From: Arthrobacter psychrolactophilus
GTDB lineage: Bacteria > Actinomycetota > Actinomycetes > Actinomycetales > Micrococcaceae
Direction: 5' to 3'
Length of the DNA: 64,000 bases
NCBI RefSeq assembly: GCF_003219795.1
Contig: NZ_QJVC01000001.1
Location: 62,001-126,000 of the forward strand
Positions within the stretch are counted from its first letter, which is position 1. Every line of letters begins with the position of its first letter. Both the position numbers and the translations under genes were made by a program. This document shows positions 51,618 to 59,856 of the stretch, piece by piece. Below the pieces are notes generated by a model. The model saw only the letters and a list, made by a program, of their open reading frames with translations. It did not search any database and was not told the DNA's origin.

Positions 51618-53054
51618 ATGGGACGCACGTCGAAAGTTGTGACGAGCGGATTACTCATCTGCGCCTTGGCTGCCGTGAGCGTTCCGGTGGGCCTGCAGCT
51701 GGCCCCGGCCTTCCTCCCGCACGATCCCGCCGCCGTCGCCGTTGTCCCTGCCGCCCAGGAATTGCCCACGGAGCTCGGTGAAGTTGCCGCGGTGACGCCC
51801 CTGGTATCCACGGCGCCCCTGCCCGATACCGCGGCGCTGGCCGGCGAGTTGAAAAAAGCTTTAACGTACGACGGCGCAGGTACTTTTGGCATGTACGTCG
51901 CCGATGCTTTGACCGGCCAAGAGATTTTTTCCCAGGCGGCTGAGACCGCCAAGACCCCAGCCTCAAACTTGAAGTTGTTGACCGCCGGTGCGGCACTCAA
52001 GACTCTTGGTGCGGAGACGCGCTTCACGACGACCGTGGTGTCCGGTGCCACGCCCACAGAGCTGGTGCTGCGTGCCGGCGGAGATGCCATGCTGGCCGCC
52101 GGTGACAGCGATGCGACGTCGACCATGGGTCATGCGGGTTTGGCGACCCTGGCACAGGAAACCGCGAAGGCTTTGTCGGCCGCTGGCGTGTCCGGGCCGG
52201 TGACGCTGTCAATCGACGACACCTTGTTCACGGGATCCGCACTCAACCCCAAGTGGAGCCGGGAGGATGTTGACGCGGGCGAAATTGCTCCCATTTTCCC
52301 CATGGCGTTGAACGCTGGCCGTGTTGCTCCCGGAGTTCTCACGGGAGCTCGCCCGCAGGATTCCGCGGTGGCTGTCGCGGAGGCGTTTGCCGCGGCCTTG
52401 GAATCAGCCGGGGTATCGACGAACGGTGCCATCACCCGCGGGAGCGTTCCTGTTGCGGAGGCTTCCACTGCGCCCGGGCAGGCTCAGCCCGGAACGGTCC
52501 TGGCGTCGGTTAGCTCGGCAACTGTGGCTGAGCAGACCCAGTTCATGCTGGAAGAATCTGATAATTATGTGGCCGAGGTGCTCGCACGCATGACGGCCGT
52601 GAAGTTGGGCCTTGACGCCAGTAACGCCGGTGCTGTGGCGGCCGTGCGTCAGGTTGTTGCCGAATTGGGCTTGCCCATGGACGACATCGTGACGACAGAT
52701 AACAGCGGCCTGGCCACGGGCAATCTCATGAGCCCCAAGAATTTCGTGGACTTGCTGACCTTGATGCTGGAGGACTCATCCTCCGATATCGGCCAGGCGT
52801 TGCAGGGGCTTCCCATCGCGGGGCTGACCGGATCCCTGAGCGGCCGATTTACCAGCGCGAGCCAGCTTCCCGGAGCCGGACTGGTCCGGGCTAAGACCGG
52901 ATCCCTGAACCAGGTGACGTCCCTGTCCGGGTATGTCATTAACAGCGATGGGCGTCTCCTCGTCTTTTCCATCCTGGGCAATGGCCTCACAGATGGCGCG
53001 GCGGTCGCTCGCCCCGTGGTCGATGCGGCCGCCGCCGTCCTAGCCCAGAGCTAG
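51618..53054 (+). CDS. dacB: D-alanyl-D-alanine carboxypeptidase/endopeptidase (PBP4 type)
   Basis: A 478-residue exported peptidoglycan-trimming enzyme of the S13 family. An N-terminal hydrophobic segment (about residues 8-32) acts as signal or anchor. The SxxK motif is Ser116-Asn-Leu-Lys119 in TPASNLKLLTAG; the SxN motif is in EESDNYVAEVL; and KTG is in VRAKTGSLNQV. It overlaps the stop codon of the convergent CotH gene by four bases around a CTAG. In related genomes the next gene is the zinc metalloprotease, here displaced by 9 kb. Confidence 0.92.
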   Translation: MGRTSKVVTSGLLICALAAVSVPVGLQLAPAFLPHDPAAVAVVPAAQELPTELGEVAAVTPLVSTAPLPDTAALAGELKKALTYDGAGTFGMYVADALTGQEIFSQAAETAKTPASNLKLLTAGAALKTLGAETRFTTTVVSGATPTELVLRAGGDAMLAAGDSDATSTMGHAGLATLAQETAKALSAAGVSGPVTLSIDDTLFTGSALNPKWSREDVDAGEIAPIFPMALNAGRVAPGVLTGARPQDSAVAVAEAFAAALESAGVSTNGAITRGSVPVAEASTAPGQAQPGTVLASVSSATVAEQTQFMLEESDNYVAEVLARMTAVKLGLDASNAGAVAAVRQVVAELGLPMDDIVTTDNSGLATGNLMSPKNFVDLLTLMLEDSSSDIGQALQGLPIAGLTGSLSGRFTSASQLPGAGLVRAKTGSLNQVTSLSGYVINSDGRLLVFSILGNGLTDGAAVARPVVDAAAAVLAQS

Positions 53055-54562
53055 TTCGCCAGGGCCTTCTCCAACGCCTCGCCACGCTGGGTGAGGAAGG
53101 TGTTCAGAGTCTTGGCTTTCGCCGCGATCTCATCCTGGGTCAGGTCGTCGCTGACGGGCACCGAATCGGTAATGGTACTCAGAAGCGAGGTGGCCGTTCC
53201 GTCGCTAAAGACCTTCGTGTAGAGCTCCTGGTAGGCGGCGTCGTAGAGTTTCTTGAAACTCGTCGAGGCCAGGAAGCGGGTCTTGAGCGAGTTGCCGCCC
53301 TTTCCTGTTCCGGCGGCACCCTTGCCTCCACCACCCATGGACAGGGAGGTGTCGGGGCTAGCCGTGGCATTGCCACTCAAGGCCAGATTTAGATCCCAGG
53401 AGATGACCGAGATCTTCTTGCTCGTGAGGTCATAGCTCAGATAGTAGTTTTGTCCCGGGCCCGCCATGTCATCGGAGTTAGCCAGCAGATTCTGTGTTGC
53501 CGCGTACTTGGCAAAGGAATCCACATCAACATAGTTGGCCAATTCGGCGTCAAAGGTAGCATCGTCAGCTGCGTCCAACCACTTGAGGAAGGCGACGATC
53601 GGGGTAGCGTCCTGGGTGTCCTCCTTGTTCAGCTGCTTGAACTGATCTTTATAAGTCGCCAGGTCATCGCCTTGATACGTGAAGCTTGACTCGGCGTCGG
53701 CCTTGAAGACCACGCTATTGCCGTCGTCGATGCTCTCGCCGTAGGACTCGTCAGGGTTTTCCAAGAGCAGGCGGGTCTGGGTGTCCGAGCCGTTGACGGA
53801 GTACGTCGTGTAGGCGTAGCGCTGCGTGGGCTGGTCCGTTGCGGCCGTGATGGACAGGGCCAACGCCTCGTTGATGACGGGGGATCCCGGGCGGAGCGCC
53901 AACTGAGTCAGGCCCTCGTACTCGGTGCCGTCGACGTACTTGTCGAAGCGGATCAGCAACGGCAGGGAAGCCGGATCATCGAAGGAGATACTCGAGGAAT
54001 CACCCATGCCGCCCATTCCTCCGGCAGGGGCGCCGCCACCCATCTGGGCCATATCGGTGGGCCTATCCGTGGGCAGGGTGCCGTCGAATCCTTCCGGGGG
54101 AGTCCCGCCCGGGCGGCCCTTTCCGCCGCCCATGTTGGCCATGTCTGTTGGCAGGTCTGTCGGCATGGTGCCGTCTGCGCCCCCGGGGGCACCTGCTCCG
54201 GCTCCGCTGCTATCGCCGCCTAAGGAGCGCAGCGTGGAGTTTCCCTTGAGCCGGACCCCGACGTTGTTGATCAAGGTGCCATCGATCGTCATGTCGGCGC
54301 TGATCCAGGCCTTGTCCGAGCCGCTTTCATAGGAGGCGATCATGGCGTTGTAATCGGCTTCGTCCCAGACCAGGCTGACCGTGTGGGCGGCCGTGGCGTC
54401 AAAGAGGTCAACAGCTCCGGTGATGGAGGTTCCGACCATGCCCGTGGTTGCGGAGTCGCCGGAGGTGGAGCAGCCGGACACAGCCAGGGCGAGGACGGCG
54501 GCCGTCGCGGAGACGGCCTTGAGGCGTTTGCGGAGCTTCTTAAATCGTGGCTTAGTAGCCAT
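53051..54562 (-). CDS. CotH-kinase-family lipoprotein
   Basis: A 503-residue exported lipoprotein; the lipobox VSGC places the lipidated Cys at 31. The CotH kinase fold is shown by the early VGVRLKGNSTLRSL, then RLLLENPDESYG, the long NLLANSDDMAGPGQNYYLSYD region and ISWDLNLALSG. The bacterial prototype phosphorylates serines of spore-coat proteins, so this one may phosphorylate a surface protein. An inserted Gly/Met/Pro-rich stretch (about 125-195) contains two copies of DGTxPTDxPTDMAxMGGG. It is the last gene of the RR-to-CotH cluster. Substrate is unknown. Confidence 0.88.
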   Translation of the reverse strand: MATKPRFKKLRKRLKAVSATAAVLALAVSGCSTSGDSATTGMVGTSITGAVDLFDATAAHTVSLVWDEADYNAMIASYESGSDKAWISADMTIDGTLINNVGVRLKGNSTLRSLGGDSSGAGAGAPGGADGTMPTDLPTDMANMGGGKGRPGGTPPEGFDGTLPTDRPTDMAQMGGGAPAGGMGGMGDSSSISFDDPASLPLLIRFDKYVDGTEYEGLTQLALRPGSPVINEALALSITAATDQPTQRYAYTTYSVNGSDTQTRLLLENPDESYGESIDDGNSVVFKADAESSFTYQGDDLATYKDQFKQLNKEDTQDATPIVAFLKWLDAADDATFDAELANYVDVDSFAKYAATQNLLANSDDMAGPGQNYYLSYDLTSKKISVISWDLNLALSGNATASPDTSLSMGGGGKGAAGTGKGGNSLKTRFLASTSFKKLYDAAYQELYTKVFSDGTATSLLSTITDSVPVSDDLTQDEIAAKAKTLNTFLTQRGEALEKALAN

Positions 54563-54612
54563 GGTGGGTGATCCTTAGCTTGAGATTGGGAGGTGGGGCG
54601 GGGCCGGCGCTC

Positions 54613-56214
54613 TTAGCGCATGCCGGGTCCGCCGCCCATGCCGCCGCTGCTCGTGTATTCACCGGCAACCGCTGTGGTGATTTCCGTGGCACCCGTGGCA
54701 GATCCTGCGCCGAGTCCCGCCGTAACCTCTGCCGTACCGCCGCTGAGGACGCTGTACTGCTCGCCGTCCTTGAGCTCGGGGCTGGAGAAGACGATGGACG
54801 CGGCTTCCTTTGCGGTGACAAACGTGGCCACCACGGCCCCGCTGGAATCGACGATGTGAACCGTCGTCCCGGCGGCGAGAGGCGTGTCGAAGCTGAGCTG
54901 GAGCCCGGACTGGGAGGAGGTTTCGCTGGGCGTCACGACCATGCCGGAGCTTCCAGCCGCCGCGATGGTGCCACCGGTGACCGTGAGATCACCGTTGACA
55001 TCCAGCGAGCCGTTGCCATTTGAGGTGGGCCCATTGACGACAACCGTTCCGCCGCTGATGGTGGCATTGCCATTGGAATCAAGGCCGTCACCTTCGGCAT
55101 TGACCGTCACGGTGCCTCCGGAGATATCGAGGGAGAAATCGCCCGCGGTATCCATACCGCCGCCGCCCATGCCGCCTTGCTGGGAGCTGGCTGCGGTATC
55201 GGTGGAGGCGCCTGCGGCGTTGAGTCCGTCGTCGTTGGAGGTGACCGTCACGGCGCCACCGGAGATGGCAATGTGCGGGGCCTCGAGGCCTTCTTCGGAT
55301 GTGGAGACGGTGGCTGCGCCATCACTGATGGTCAACGTCGTGGCTGCCTTGATGCCGTCATCACCGGCTGCCACGTTCAACGTTCCACCGGCTATCAGCA
55401 ACCAGCCGCGATCGGTTTCAGTTTCAGTGTCATTGGTGGCTTTAACACCATCACCGCCTGCGGTCACCGAATAGTTACCGTCGAGCAAGACCGTGTAGTC
55501 CTTGCCCTTGATGCCATCGTCGACGGCCTTGACGGTGACATTTCCGGCGGCCAGGACGAGTCCGTCCTTCGTGACAATGCCGTCGTTGTAATTGCCGTTG
55601 ACGGCCAGCGTGCCCGTTCCAGCAATCGTCAGGTCCGCCAGGGAGTACACGGCGGCGTTGGCGGCGTCCGTTCCGGTATCCGCGTAGGACTGTGCGTCGC
55701 TGAGCGTGTTGCTCGTACCGTCGGCGAGGAAGAGCAACACCTCGTTGGCGCTGAGAATGTTGACTGCCGAGCCGCTGGAACTAGTGACGGTGGCGTTGTC
55801 CAGGATGATGCGGACCACGTCTTCTTCTCCCGCGGCAACCACGAGGGAACCCGCGTCCAGCGTTCCGGACACCCGGTAGGTGCCGCCGGCGGTGATGGTC
55901 ACCGTGTCGCCGTCCACGGAAACGGCGTCCGCGTTAGTCCCGGAGGCGGTGGTGGCGCCATCGGCCAGGGTCACGGTGGTTTCCTTGGCCGCGTCCCAGG
56001 AAAGGTCGTCGGCGTCGAAGTGGGTTGACTCGGCAATGCTACTGGCAAGCTCGGCCGTCGTTCCTCCCGTGACCACGCTGGTGGCTGCCGAGGAGGAGCT
56101 GACGGAGGTATCCGCCGTCGTACTCGCGGTCTGCGCTGAGCAACCGGCCAAGGCAAGAGCTAGGGCGAGGGCGGCGACGGAGGTGGCGCGGCGGGTGCGG
56201 GAGAAGAAGGCCAT
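54613..56214 (-). CDS. Cthe_2159-like carbohydrate-binding lipoprotein (parallel beta-helix)
   Basis: A 533-residue lipoprotein with lipobox LAGC (Cys25). The body is a repeat-rich beta-helix typical of the Cthe_2159 (DUF4353) family. Successive turns show DGIVTKDGLVLAAG, DGIKGKDYTVLLDG, DGVKATNDTE, DGIKAATTLTISDG, EGLEAPHIAISGG, DGLNAAG and DGLDSNGNATISGG. The family's founding member binds acidic polysaccharide. The repeated DG-pairs may bind calcium. The C-terminus is Gly/Met-rich (GGMGGGPGMR). It sits between CotH and VTC genes; this grouping is seen in other Gram-positive bacteria. Confidence 0.85.
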   Translation of the reverse strand: MAFFSRTRRATSVAALALALALAGCSAQTASTTADTSVSSSSAATSVVTGGTTAELASSIAESTHFDADDLSWDAAKETTVTLADGATTASGTNADAVSVDGDTVTITAGGTYRVSGTLDAGSLVVAAGEEDVVRIILDNATVTSSSGSAVNILSANEVLLFLADGTSNTLSDAQSYADTGTDAANAAVYSLADLTIAGTGTLAVNGNYNDGIVTKDGLVLAAGNVTVKAVDDGIKGKDYTVLLDGNYSVTAGGDGVKATNDTETETDRGWLLIAGGTLNVAAGDDGIKAATTLTISDGAATVSTSEEGLEAPHIAISGGAVTVTSNDDGLNAAGASTDTAASSQQGGMGGGGMDTAGDFSLDISGGTVTVNAEGDGLDSNGNATISGGTVVVNGPTSNGNGSLDVNGDLTVTGGTIAAAGSSGMVVTPSETSSQSGLQLSFDTPLAAGTTVHIVDSSGAVVATFVTAKEAASIVFSSPELKDGEQYSVLSGGTAEVTAGLGAGSATGATEITTAVAGEYTSSGGMGGGPGMR

Positions 56215-56224
56215 GGGGTGTTCC

Positions 56225-57010
56225 TTACGGGGTTGGGGGCTGGGGCATGTTGTGACTGAGCGTGCGATGCCAGCGATTGGCGGGTAAATGGGGCATGAGG
56301 AGCGCCATGCCGGTGGCGAATTTTGAGATGCGGGAGGGGCGGATGCCGTGGTGCCAGAGGTACTTGTCCAGCTGGCCGGGGGCGGAACCGGATTTGGTTT
56401 CCACGACGAGTTGATCGTTCATGATCAGGGGCGGCTGGCCGAGGAGGGACCAGGCGACCTCGACGTCGATCGTTGCCCGGCTGTTGGATGCCGGGAGGAA
56501 GAGCGTGATGCGGCCGTAGGTGGTTTCTAGGACGGGGGACAGGCCACGTGGGGGAGCTTGGCCCGTGCTCAGGAGTGTCTCGGTGATGTACGCGGCGCCC
56601 TCCTGCGTGATGGTGGAGCGGTTCGCGAGCTCGTAGGGGATGCGTTCCTTGACGGTGGCGCTGCGGGCTCCCTCCGTCTTGACCTCCAGAAAGCTCACGC
56701 CGCTGTTGAGATAGCTGCGGGTGCGGATCTTGTACCGGCGTCGGCGGCCAAAAGCAGCCAGATGGTAGCTGTCGAGTTCGGGGGTGTCGAAGTAGACGGA
56801 ATCGTAGGGGAAGATCTGCAGGCCGTCGGTGTCTAGGACGTGCATCTCGGCGTCAAAACTGTTGAAGATCTGGGTGAAGTGCTCCGTGGGGACCAGATAT
56901 TTTCGGTCGATGCGGGTCTGCAGTGCTGCCGTGGTGTTGAGCTCTTCGAGGCTGATGGTGGGCAGCTCCCGGAGCCTGGGGCTGAGGGTGCTCTGGTATG
57001 AAAGGGTCAT
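56225..57010 (-). CDS. VTC-domain polyphosphate-polymerase-like protein
   Basis: A 261-residue triphosphate-tunnel protein of the VTC family, whose yeast member Vtc4 makes polyphosphate from ATP. Tunnel residues are all present: Arg33, Arg36 and Lys37 in TRIDRKYLV; YFDTP (73-77); RRYKIRTRSY (91-100); FLEVKTEG (107-114); KERIPY (121-126); DVEV (182-185); VETKSG (203-208); and SKF (229-231). There is no SPX domain or membrane helix, so it should be cytoplasmic. It overlaps the DUF4956 gene by four bases, and that protein could supply the membrane part. Activity is inferred. Confidence 0.87.
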   Translation of the reverse strand: MTLSYQSTLSPRLRELPTISLEELNTTAALQTRIDRKYLVPTEHFTQIFNSFDAEMHVLDTDGLQIFPYDSVYFDTPELDSYHLAAFGRRRRYKIRTRSYLNSGVSFLEVKTEGARSATVKERIPYELANRSTITQEGAAYITETLLSTGQAPPRGLSPVLETTYGRITLFLPASNSRATIDVEVAWSLLGQPPLIMNDQLVVETKSGSAPGQLDKYLWHHGIRPSRISKFATGMALLMPHLPANRWHRTLSHNMPQPPTP

Positions 57011-57660
57011 GAGGCCCGGACCTGATTGAGGCTGTCTTGCTCGACCGCGGGAAGCTGCTCCTGGAGCGGGCCGCGCGGCGCGGGGACGGTTTTGCGGCCC
57101 GTGCCAGCCTCGAAACGCACATCAACCGTGGTCTTGTCGTTGACCAGGTCAAGACACTGGACAATGACGGTGTGGACGGTGCCGCCGAGGATTTCTTCCA
57201 GCCGGGCCTTGAGCGCGGCAGGATCGGCGATGGCCTGATCCAGCACCACGTTTTGGGCGCGGTAGGAGCGGAGCACACCGGGGTGGTCAACGATGAACAT
57301 GACGCCAAGGATCAACGCCATGAGGGAGAGCGAGAGCCACATGGGCTCAACACCCAGTCCGCCGATGAGGCCGAGCGCCAAAGCGCAGAAGTAGTAGGCG
57401 ACCTCATGCTGGGTCAGTTCGGTGGACCGCAGGCGGATGATCGAGAGGACGCCGAACAGGCCAAGACCCAGTCCGGCGGTGGCTGCCGACGACGAGAGCG
57501 CCGTGGCGACGGCCAGGACACCGATGTTGATGCCGATGTAGGAAACAACCAGATCACGCCGCCGATGCCGGGGAAGGTACAGGCCAAAGGCCATCACAAT
57601 AATTGCCACAAGATCGGCGGCTACGAATATCAATGCGTTCACAGTTGTCTCCAAATTCAA
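57007..57660 (-). CDS. DUF4956 membrane protein, VTC partner
   Basis: A 217-residue protein. Residues about 1-135 hold five hydrophobic segments (for example LIFVAADLVAIIVMAFGLYL and GINIGVLAVATAL), with the DUF4956 motif GLGLFGVLSIIRLRSTELTQHEVAYYFCALALGLIGG. The C-terminal 80 residues form a soluble domain with LKARLEEILGGTVHTVIVQCLDLVNDKTTVDVRFEA. DUF4956 genes are regularly paired with VTC genes. By analogy with yeast Vtc1/Vtc4 the pair may form a membrane channel with a polymerase on the inside. The stop overlaps the VTC start (ATGA). Confidence 0.85.
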   Translation of the reverse strand: MNLETTVNALIFVAADLVAIIVMAFGLYLPRHRRRDLVVSYIGINIGVLAVATALSSSAATAGLGLGLFGVLSIIRLRSTELTQHEVAYYFCALALGLIGGLGVEPMWLSLSLMALILGVMFIVDHPGVLRSYRAQNVVLDQAIADPAALKARLEEILGGTVHTVIVQCLDLVNDKTTVDVRFEAGTGRKTVPAPRGPLQEQLPAVEQDSLNQVRAS

Positions 57661-57675
57661 GGTTCAGGGGGTCTA

Positions 57676-58788
57676 CTACAAGATTTCCGCGTGAAGCTGT
57701 GCTGAATCTGTGTTGCCGGGCAGCTGGGCTTGTGAATAACTTTTAGTTGCTGGAACCTTGACGCCTGTGGTGCTGCGGTCCCGGAAGAGGAAGCGTTTTT
57801 GCACGGCAAAGCTCGTCATAAACAGCAAGAGTTCGGTCAAGATCTTGGCCGGGAGGGCCGGCAGCCCGGCGTCCGTGAAGCTCAGGAGCAGCACATAATT
57901 GGCGAGCAAGAGCAGCACCGCCAAGGCCAGGTACCGCACGGAGGTGCCCTTAAGGGAGACAGAACGGCTCTCGGGAAAGACGAGGCGCCGGTTGACGGCA
58001 AAATTCGCGCCGGCGCTGATGATGCGTGCCCCCGAGACGGCCAGCCACAAGGGCCCGCCGAGCGCCATCAAGATCAGGAACACGGCCGTGTCCACGAGAA
58101 ATCCCATGAAGGAGGACAGAGAGAACTTCACAAGGGGCGCGTAGATCCGCAGCGAGTCCCGGAGGGGGCGGAAATGCGAGGATTCGTTCTTAGCCAGATA
58201 AATCGTGGCGATCGTGACGCTGGCAAAGTCGTAGCCCTGTGAGCGAGCCGCCAGGAGCACATTAAGCTCGTACTCATAGCGATCACCGGGCACGGAGAGC
58301 AGCCAGGGGAGCATCTGCTCCGGGTAGCCGCGTAAACCCGTCTGGGTATCGCTGAGCCACGTTCCCGTGGACAGCGCGAAGAAAAAGCGCGTCATGGTAT
58401 TGCCGAATCGGCTGCGCAACGGAACCTTTCCGTCGAAGTGCCGCTCGCCGAGGACCATCGTGGCACCGGGTCGAATTTCGGCGGCAACACGGAGAATATC
58501 GACCACGCGATGCTGCCCGTCGCTATCGGCGCACACCACGTCATGACCGGGCAGATTGGCGGCAATGTAGCTGAAAGCAGTCTTAAGTGCCTGCCCCTTG
58601 CCGTGGTTATTGGGGTAGCCAATGACCGTGGCGCCTAGGGCCTGAGCCTGGGCAAAGACCGGATCGAAGCGTGGCCCGCTGCCGTCGTTGACGATCAGGA
58701 TCGGGGCCGTGCTGTCCGCCGCATGCAGCTCGCGGATGAGCTCGGGGAGCTTTTCATCGGGCTCAAAAGCGGGAATCAAGATAATCAT
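57676..58788 (-). CDS. Bifunctional GT2 glycosyltransferase and GtrA-like flippase
   Basis: A 370-residue fusion. Residues 1-220 are a dolichyl-phosphate-mannose-synthase-type GT2: MIILIPAFEPDEKLPELI, ILIVNDGSG, VVCADSDGQHRVVDI with the DxD-like motif, and TGLRGYPEQMLPWLL. Residues about 225-345 form a four-helix GtrA domain, starting FSLSSFMGFLVDTAVFLILMAL, with ISAGANFAVNRRLVF. Such fusions make a polyprenyl-phosphate sugar and help flip it for surface glycosylation. It is flanked by the phosphodiester glycosidase gene (6 bases) and the DUF4956 gene (15 bases), so it belongs to the operon. Confidence 0.88.
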   Translation of the reverse strand: MIILIPAFEPDEKLPELIRELHAADSTAPILIVNDGSGPRFDPVFAQAQALGATVIGYPNNHGKGQALKTAFSYIAANLPGHDVVCADSDGQHRVVDILRVAAEIRPGATMVLGERHFDGKVPLRSRFGNTMTRFFFALSTGTWLSDTQTGLRGYPEQMLPWLLSVPGDRYEYELNVLLAARSQGYDFASVTIATIYLAKNESSHFRPLRDSLRIYAPLVKFSLSSFMGFLVDTAVFLILMALGGPLWLAVSGARIISAGANFAVNRRLVFPESRSVSLKGTSVRYLALAVLLLLANYVLLLSFTDAGLPALPAKILTELLLFMTSFAVQKRFLFRDRSTTGVKVPATKSYSQAQLPGNTDSAQLHAEIL

Positions 58789-58794
58789 GGCCGC

Positions 58795-59790
58795 CTACCG
58801 CCCTACATAGAGAATGTCGGAGGTGCCACGTTCACTGCTCTTGCCCAGCGGCTTGTTCACCAGCGCGCCGTTGAAGTACATCGTGGAGGAGCCTCCGCCG
58901 TCGATGTTGTAGGCTGTCGTGGCGCCCAAATCAAGCATGATCTGGGCTAATCCGGGGAGCGTGACGCCCGTGCTGTATCCCGTGGAGCGGCCATCGACCA
59001 CGACGAAGATGAGCTGATTGGGGCCGACCACGCCCACGGCCGTGCGAGGTTGCAGCCCCTGAATCGAGTGGTTGCCAAAGTTGGTGTCGACCTCGACGCT
59101 ATCGATGCCGTCCTTGATGGCCCCGTTATCCAGGAGCGAGGGCCCGAAGGAGAGCGTATGCCAGACCCCCTTCTCGAGGAGGGCGGCGGCGTTGGTGGCC
59201 GTCTCGTCGTACACCTCGACGGTGCCGTCGCGATAAAAGGCGAGGCCCTCTCGCGCGCCGGCATCCCGGTAGGACACTCCGTTGCGGATCACGATGCCGG
59301 TATCGCGGAAGCCGTAGTAGTCGCCGTTGATGGCGAAGATGGCGTCGTGATCTTGGGCGATCGCCGAGGTGGTCTCGGTGATGTTTTCCCCAAAGCTGTT
59401 TTGCGCAAACGCCGATTTCAAGGCCGTCGCGTCGCTGAGGTCAAGCCGCGCCGTGAAATACGTCAGCGTGTCATCTCCGCTGCCACTCGTGGTCGTCGCC
59501 AGTGTCAGCGCGGCATTCGCTGAGGTGAAGGAGTTTTCACCAACGACGGCGGACGAGGCTTGGGTGGTTGCGGCGGCGCTCGCCGTGGTTCCGGAGGCTG
59601 ACGCCGCCGCGCTGGCCTCGTAGGCGGCGACGTCACTGATTTCTACGTGTTCTATCACGAAGCGGTCAAGGGCCCAGGCGGTGGCACCACCTGCGGAGAG
59701 GAGTAGGCCAAATGCTCCGCCGAGCACCGCGCGGCGGGTAGGGGTTTTCTTGGTCGAGGTAGCCTCGCTGGGAGGGGAAGAAGTATTCAT
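58795..59790 (-). CDS. Membrane-anchored phosphodiester glycosidase (NAGPA domain)
   Basis: A 331-residue exported protein with a signal anchor (AVLGGAFGLLLSAGGATAWAL, about residues 26-46), a Ser/Thr/Ala linker and a NAGPA domain from about residue 100. Conserved stretches are DAIFAINGDYYGFRDTGIVIRNG, AVGVVGPNQLIFVVVDGRSTGYSTGVTLPGLAQIM, AYNIDGGGSSTMYFNG and ERGTSDILYVG. In animals this domain removes GlcNAc from a sugar-phosphate diester; in bacteria it is linked to wall-glycan phosphodiesters. It may edit a glycophosphate product of this cluster. Confidence 0.88.
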   Translation of the reverse strand: MNTSSPPSEATSTKKTPTRRAVLGGAFGLLLSAGGATAWALDRFVIEHVEISDVAAYEASAAASASGTTASAAATTQASSAVVGENSFTSANAALTLATTTSGSGDDTLTYFTARLDLSDATALKSAFAQNSFGENITETTSAIAQDHDAIFAINGDYYGFRDTGIVIRNGVSYRDAGAREGLAFYRDGTVEVYDETATNAAALLEKGVWHTLSFGPSLLDNGAIKDGIDSVEVDTNFGNHSIQGLQPRTAVGVVGPNQLIFVVVDGRSTGYSTGVTLPGLAQIMLDLGATTAYNIDGGGSSTMYFNGALVNKPLGKSSERGTSDILYVGR

Positions 59791-59856
59791 ACTTCTTTTC
59801 TACGCAGCCACCCTGTGCCGGGGACGTGCCCTATCTTGTGCTGAAGCTGTGAGCCG

